64,000 bases of DNA from Halopseudomonas salina. Lineage in GTDB: Bacteria > Pseudomonadota > Gammaproteobacteria > Pseudomonadales > Pseudomonadaceae. Below, in pieces: positions 59,762 through 64,000 of the stretch; position 1 is the stretch's first letter; each line of letters begins with the position of its first letter. The notes below the pieces were generated by a model. It was not told the origin of the DNA. It searched no databases and saw only the letters and a list, made by a program, of their open reading frames with translations. Location: positions 33,526 through 97,525 of the forward strand of contig NZ_VTTI01000012.1 of the NCBI RefSeq assembly GCF_008641105.1, read 5' to 3'. The translations under genes were made by a program, and so were the position numbers.

Positions 59762-62700
59762 TCAGACTGTAGGACTGTCCGGGCCGGCGCCTAACACCGA
59801 CTCACTGTCTGGCGACGCCGGCTTTGGCTGCGACGCGGCACCGGGCCTGCCGTCGTTGGTGCTCCGCGGCGAATCTTCCGGATCCTGGTCGGGGTGCGCA
59901 GGGCTCCTGTCCTCGCGCTGACTGAAGATCAGTTTTTCCAGTCCTGCACTGGTACGCAGATTGACGTCCAGCTGGCGGAAGGCGATTTCGATACCGTTCT
60001 CCGCAAAGAGTTTGTCGATATCCCGATTGATCTCGTCGATGGCGAGATTGCGATCTATCAGTTCGCGTACATGGACCCGCAGTTCGTGGTCAAGGGTGCT
60101 CTCGTTATAAGCCAGGAACAGCACCAGAGGCTCAGGGTCATCCAGTACCCGGGCGTTGTTTCTCGCGGCCTGCATCAGCAGTTCACGCGTTTTTGCCAGG
60201 TCTGATCCGTAGGCCACCCCGACCTTGATGATTACCCGTGTCACGGTATCTGAAAGGGACCAGTTGATCAGGTGGCTGGTCACGAACGTCTTGTTCGGAA
60301 CGATGATTTCCTTGCGGTCAAAATCGGTGATGGTAGTGGCGCGAATGCGTATGCGGTTCACCGTGCCTGACAGTTCACCGATGGTCACCACGTCACCAAT
60401 GCGGATCGGTCGCTCGAACAGAATGATCAGACCTGACACGAAGTTGGCAAAAATCTCCTGGAGACCAAAGCCCAGCCCCACACTCAGGGCCGCCACCAGC
60501 CATTGCAGCTTGTTCCAGCTCACCCCCAGTGCAGACAATCCATACACCACGCCAACGCTGACAATCACGTAGCTGAGCAGAGTGGTGATCGCATAGCTGC
60601 TGCCCTGACGCAAATTCAATCGTGACAGCACGAGTATTTCCAGCAGCCCAGGCAGGTTGCGTGCAAGGGTCACGGTCAGGACTACTATCACCAGGGCGCC
60701 CAGTACATCGCCGGCACTGATCGGAGCCATCATCGGATTGTCCGAGGTGCCCTTGTTGTATTCCCAAAGGGTGACCGACTCAAGGTAGGAGGTCGCGCTC
60801 AGCAGATCAGCCCAGGTCAGGTAAACCAGCACTGCAAAGATGATCGACAGAATCAGGCGCGCCAGGCGCAAGGATTGCTGGTTGATCTGGCGAATATCCA
60901 TTTCGGGCACTTCGACGCCCATTTCCGCGTCCTGGGGTTCGCGCGGCTGCGCTGCTTGCCGTTTGTTCAGGGCGCGTTGGTAGGCCAGTCGCCGGCCCGC
61001 GACGTTCAAATTGCGGGACACGGTGCCCTGTACAACCATCCATCCGGCAATCAGGTACAGGGTGATAAAGAAGCGGTCAGCCAGTCGCGTGGCGGTGTAG
61101 TGATACCCCCAGAACGACATGCCGGCCAAAGCAAGGGGTGCCAGCACCAGAAGCAGCGTGGCGCCGAGGTGCAAAACCCTTGAATGGTAAAGCGGCTCTG
61201 TTTTCCACATGACCCGCCCCAGCAGCAAGCTCAGGAGCAACATGCCGATCACCATGGTCAATCGGCCGATGACATCATTACCCAGGTGCCCGGGTGCTGC
61301 TGCATTCAGCGCGATGACCAGTACCAGCGGCAGCAGTACCCAGGATACGTTGCGGATGAGGTGATGCAGACGTGTTACGAGTTGGCTATCCCAGCGAAAA
61401 TGCCGGATAGCGATACCCTTGGGCTCAAGTACACGGTATAGAAAATGCAGTACAAACCAGGCTACCGCAAGCTTCATCAGGGCGGTGCCCACCGCCGGCA
61501 AGGGCGCCGGATCGCCAAGGGTCAGCAAAATGCCGATACCACAGAATATAACGGGTATTGGTAGCACAATGAGAGCGATCAGGCCCAGGGCCCTGGGTGT
61601 ATGTTTGGCACTATCGTGACGGAAATGTCCCACATCTGCATTGATGTCACGTAATTGCGCGCGCCACCGGCGGCGGCGCCAGGCATACACCACCAGGAGC
61701 AACGCCAGAAGCGCCGGACCTGGCCAGCGAGCGCTCACAGTCGATGCCAGGGTGCCTGCCTGCTCTTTGAGTTTCAGATCATCGAATTGATTGCTCAATT
61801 GCCCGGGCAAGGCCTGCATCCAGGGCTTGTCTATCGGACGGCTGCTGGCGACCCAGAAGAGTTGATCATCGATGGTCCGGCTCAACTGACGACTCAGTTG
61901 CTGTAGCTGGCGCTGGTTGATCTGCAGTGTGATTGCCAGGCTGAGCAGCGTGCTGATGTTGTTGCTCAGTTGCTCGGTCAGAAGCGAGCGACTGGCGATC
62001 ACTTCGCGTATGTCATCGCGCAGCAACTCACGCTGCTCTGTGGGGATCGGTGAAAGGAGCTTTTCCAGATAGGCCTCCGGCGTGGCCAACTGTTCGCGGA
62101 GTTGATTGAGCTCGAACTCGCGCAGACGCAGATCAGCTACCCGATCGGCGATACGTGTATCCAGTCGCACCGTTGGCAGAGCCTGTTTCTGCTGATGGAG
62201 GATACGGGAAAGCAGGGCACTGCCTTCCAGCACATTGATCTGCTGCTCAAGGGCGTTTTCGATTTGCGTCGCACTGTCGATTTGCTGCTTGGTAATGATG
62301 TTCTTGCGGGTCAATTCACCCATTTCGGTCGTCGCGGCAAGCAGTTCCTCACTAAGGCGGCGGTTCAGGCTGCCCTGTGTCTTGAGCAAGTCATGGTTTG
62401 TCGCGCCGCGCAGGGCCTGTGCGGTGGTATCACTGACAGTTTGCTCAGACTGACTCAAACGTTTGTCATTGATGACATCCTGCAATGCCTGGATCTCGAG
62501 TTCAATATCGGCAATCTGCTGGCTCATCAGGGCACGGCGCTGGCTGGACAAGTCCTGCAGCACACTGTTCACCGCCAACTCCTGACGTAACAGGTCGCTG
62601 GTGTCTTTCAGACTCCGTTGTTCGGCTTTCAGCATGGCCATGCGAGCGGCTTTCTGAGGGCCGTCGGTCTGCCGCTGTAGATTGCGCAATTCCTCGGCTA

Positions 62701-63208
62701 TAGCCTGATTACGTGCCTGGTTGGCGGTCACTTCGGCTTGAGTTCGCTCCGGGCGGGTCTGGGAAGCAATCAGGTTGCTGTTGATCGCTGTCAGTTGGTT
62801 CTGCCAGTCGAACATGGTGGTGACTTTCTCGGTCAATCTTGTTTCGAGCACTTCAAGGCTCTGGCTCTCGAACGCGGTGCGAATGCTGTCGATTTCCCGG
62901 GGCTTGATAGTGTCCACGCGCTGGCGGAGCCGCCGAATTTCTTCGGGAGCGCTTGCCAGCAAATCCTGTAGCTCCTTTAGCTCCGCAGCCTTGGCCTTGC
63001 TCTTGCGTAAATAATCGATCGTATTCTGATATATCTCCTGCAGTTCCTGTTTTTCAGCATCTGGCGTGCTGCTGGTGGCAAGGGTTTCAAGTTTTGCTTC
63101 GGCTTCTTTCAGCGCGTCAGTCAGCTCATCCGCGGCTGCAGTCGCCCCTGCAAGAAAAAATTGGGTGATCAGAATGAAAATCAGCAAAGGGCTAAAGTAG
63201 CGCAGCAT
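59762..63208 (-). CDS. mscK: Mechanosensitive channel, MscK/KefA type
   Basis: An 1148-residue potassium-dependent mechanosensitive channel. It has a signal peptide (residues 1-24), a long coiled-coil periplasmic domain (30-480), about 11 membrane segments and a C-terminal MscS core (VGLGFGLQEIFANFVSGLI; RPIRIGDVVTIGELSGTV; IVPNKTFVTSHLINWSL). A charged, Pro-rich tail of some 60 residues follows. The start is ATG 63208 (MLRYFSPLLIFILI). A strong hairpin lies upstream of it. Complete. Confidence 0.93.
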   Translation of the reverse strand: MLRYFSPLLIFILITQFFLAGATAAADELTDALKEAEAKLETLATSSTPDAEKQELQEIYQNTIDYLRKSKAKAAELKELQDLLASAPEEIRRLRQRVDTIKPREIDSIRTAFESQSLEVLETRLTEKVTTMFDWQNQLTAINSNLIASQTRPERTQAEVTANQARNQAIAEELRNLQRQTDGPQKAARMAMLKAEQRSLKDTSDLLRQELAVNSVLQDLSSQRRALMSQQIADIELEIQALQDVINDKRLSQSEQTVSDTTAQALRGATNHDLLKTQGSLNRRLSEELLAATTEMGELTRKNIITKQQIDSATQIENALEQQINVLEGSALLSRILHQQKQALPTVRLDTRIADRVADLRLREFELNQLREQLATPEAYLEKLLSPIPTEQRELLRDDIREVIASRSLLTEQLSNNISTLLSLAITLQINQRQLQQLSRQLSRTIDDQLFWVASSRPIDKPWMQALPGQLSNQFDDLKLKEQAGTLASTVSARWPGPALLALLLVVYAWRRRRWRAQLRDINADVGHFRHDSAKHTPRALGLIALIVLPIPVIFCGIGILLTLGDPAPLPAVGTALMKLAVAWFVLHFLYRVLEPKGIAIRHFRWDSQLVTRLHHLIRNVSWVLLPLVLVIALNAAAPGHLGNDVIGRLTMVIGMLLLSLLLGRVMWKTEPLYHSRVLHLGATLLLVLAPLALAGMSFWGYHYTATRLADRFFITLYLIAGWMVVQGTVSRNLNVAGRRLAYQRALNKRQAAQPREPQDAEMGVEVPEMDIRQINQQSLRLARLILSIIFAVLVYLTWADLLSATSYLESVTLWEYNKGTSDNPMMAPISAGDVLGALVIVVLTVTLARNLPGLLEILVLSRLNLRQGSSYAITTLLSYVIVSVGVVYGLSALGVSWNKLQWLVAALSVGLGFGLQEIFANFVSGLIILFERPIRIGDVVTIGELSGTVNRIRIRATTITDFDRKEIIVPNKTFVTSHLINWSLSDTVTRVIIKVGVAYGSDLAKTRELLMQAARNNARVLDDPEPLVLFLAYNESTLDHELRVHVRELIDRNLAIDEINRDIDKLFAENGIEIAFRQLDVNLRTSAGLEKLIFSQREDRSPAHPDQDPEDSPRSTNDGRPGAASQPKPASPDSESVLGAGPDSPTV

Positions 63209-63274
63209 GGGGCTTTTTCCGGAGGGGAGCTGGGAGCAGCGTAGCCTTCCTGTCGAGGCTTGTGAAGCAACCAC

Positions 63275-63305
63275 AGAAAAGGCCGCACATATGGCGGCCT
63301 TTTCT
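63275..63305. terminator. Bidirectional terminator between the acyl-CoA dehydrogenase and mscK genes
   Basis: AGAAAAGGCCGC (63275-63286) pairs perfectly with GCGGCCTTTTCT (63294-63305), 12 bp, 7-base loop, with A/T runs inside the stem on both sides. It lies 72 bases past the dehydrogenase stop and would end its transcript before mscK. Confidence 0.88.
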
Positions 63306-63377
63306 GATGCTGACAACGTGAGTCAGGTCACATTGGTGTTGGACGATCCGGGCCCTTGGGCCACAACTGGGTTCGGT

Positions 63378-64000
63378 TCAGAACCAGCCGTCCTGCATTT
63401 CCAGGCAGGTCACATCACGACTCTCGAGAATCTGCAGTGCGTGGTGGCAGCCTGGGATTTCCCAGGTCAGGAAGAACCGCGCGGCCTGCAACTTACCCTG
63501 GTAAAAGTCGGCATCTGCTGCCTTGCCCGAATCCAGGCCACGTTGGGCATGCACTGCCTGCTCCAGCCAACGCCAGCCGATAACCATGTGGCCAAAGGTA
63601 TTCAGATACAGGGCCGAGTTTGCCAGCGCCTCGTTGACCTTGCCCTGCATCATGTCGCCGAGCAGCGCCTGGGTGACCTTGCCGAGATGGGCATGCAGCT
63701 TCTCCAGCGGTTCGCGGAGTGCGTTCAGCGAATCGTACTCACGGGCCTTGCTGCAGGTATCCTGGATCAGGCTGGACAGTTGCTTAAGTGCGGCGCCCTT
63801 GTTCATGGCCACCTTGCGGCCCAGCAGATCCAGAGACTGGATGCCGTGGGTGCCCTCGTGAATCGGATTGAGACGGTTGTCGCGGTAATACTGCTCGACC
63901 GGATATTCACGTGTATAGCCGGCACCACCGAGAATCTGGATAGCGTGTTCGTTAGCCTTGAGGCAGAACTCGGACGGCCAGGACTTGACGATCGGCGTGA
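63378..64000 (-). CDS. Acyl-CoA dehydrogenase (5' part outside window)
   Basis: The C-terminal 206 codons of a larger acyl-CoA dehydrogenase gene; it starts beyond base 64000. The visible part begins PIVKSWPSEFCLKANEHAIQ and contains ILGGAGYTREYPVEQYYRD and the arginine-containing IHEGTHGIQSLDLLGRK, the standard fatty-acid oxidation flavoenzyme C-terminal half. An extra C-terminal helical domain with FLTWEIPGCHHALQIL follows, as in the methylmercaptopropionyl-CoA/long-chain type. The substrate cannot be told. Confidence 0.92.
   Translation of the reverse strand, partial: TPIVKSWPSEFCLKANEHAIQILGGAGYTREYPVEQYYRDNRLNPIHEGTHGIQSLDLLGRKVAMNKGAALKQLSSLIQDTCSKAREYDSLNALREPLEKLHAHLGKVTQALLGDMMQGKVNEALANSALYLNTFGHMVIGWRWLEQAVHAQRGLDSGKAADADFYQGKLQAARFFLTWEIPGCHHALQILESRDVTCLEMQDGWF

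Overview
The window is a stretch of chromosome from a gammaproteobacterium of the Pseudomonadaceae. The evidence is protein similarity and gene order: the blocks hemH / uraA-upp-hpt, gatCAB-mreBCD-maf-rng-yhdP-nitrilase-tldD, valS-orf-holC-pepA-lptFG and folX-folE-folM are arranged as I remember them in Pseudomonas. The sequence is moderately GC-rich with dense coding and short gaps. A marine or Halopseudomonas-like lineage is possible but is only a guess. I saw no insertion sequence, prophage, CRISPR array, rRNA or tRNA.

Layout. 1-2.4 kb: end of a TIGR01777 epimerase gene, ferrochelatase hemH and a LysE-type exporter. 2.6-7.9 kb: a type IV pilus minor pilin operon pilV-pilW-pilX-pilY1-pilE, with no fimU, fimT or pilY2 beside it. 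7.9-10.5 kb: base salvage (uraA, upp, hpt). 10.5-15.9 kb: SulP transporter, small conserved proteins, YajG lipoprotein and a BetT-type BCCT transporter. 16.1-30.6 kb: gatB-gatA-gatC on the minus strand, then, divergently, mreB-mreC-mreD-maf-rng-yhdP-nitrilase-tldD (cell shape, RNase G, envelope lipid transport, peptide maturation). 30.6-36.9 kb: half-size asparaginase, GIY-YIG protein, GST-like protein, an unknown exported protein, YadGH-type ABC exporter and RecQ. 37-46.1 kb: yejK, valS, orf, holC and pepA on the minus strand, then lptF-lptG on the plus strand.

46.1-52.2 kb is the most interesting region. A minus-strand series folM-folE-folX-DUF1244-HopJ-RDD (tetrahydromonapterin and folate chemistry) faces a MerR regulator of the class II LitR type, followed by a short LOV blue-light receptor that is very close to PpSB1-LOV of P. 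putida, and a short flavodoxin. TGTACA-type boxes resembling the published PplR operator overlap the -10 elements of three candidate promoters here: folM, the merR/DUF393 divergent gap, and a promoter lying between merR and the LOV gene. That last promoter precedes a strong terminator by only about 90 bases, so it may drive a small light-controlled RNA. The region therefore looks like a blue-light response module.

52.2-64 kb: Crp/Fnr regulator, class II aldolase-like protein, yaaA, PIN-PhoH ATPase, RhlB-type helicase, carboxylesterase, YeiP, MscK-type channel, and the 3' part of an acyl-CoA dehydrogenase gene that runs out of the window.

Two intergenic regions (42104-42305 and 54848-55006) carry the same composite repeat: blocks of a heptamer AGCNNNA, a hairpin-forming spacer and an inverted heptamer array ending 6-8 bases from the stop codon of the upstream minus-strand gene. 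mreC seems to start at an ATC codon. These, with the light module, are the main observations to follow up.
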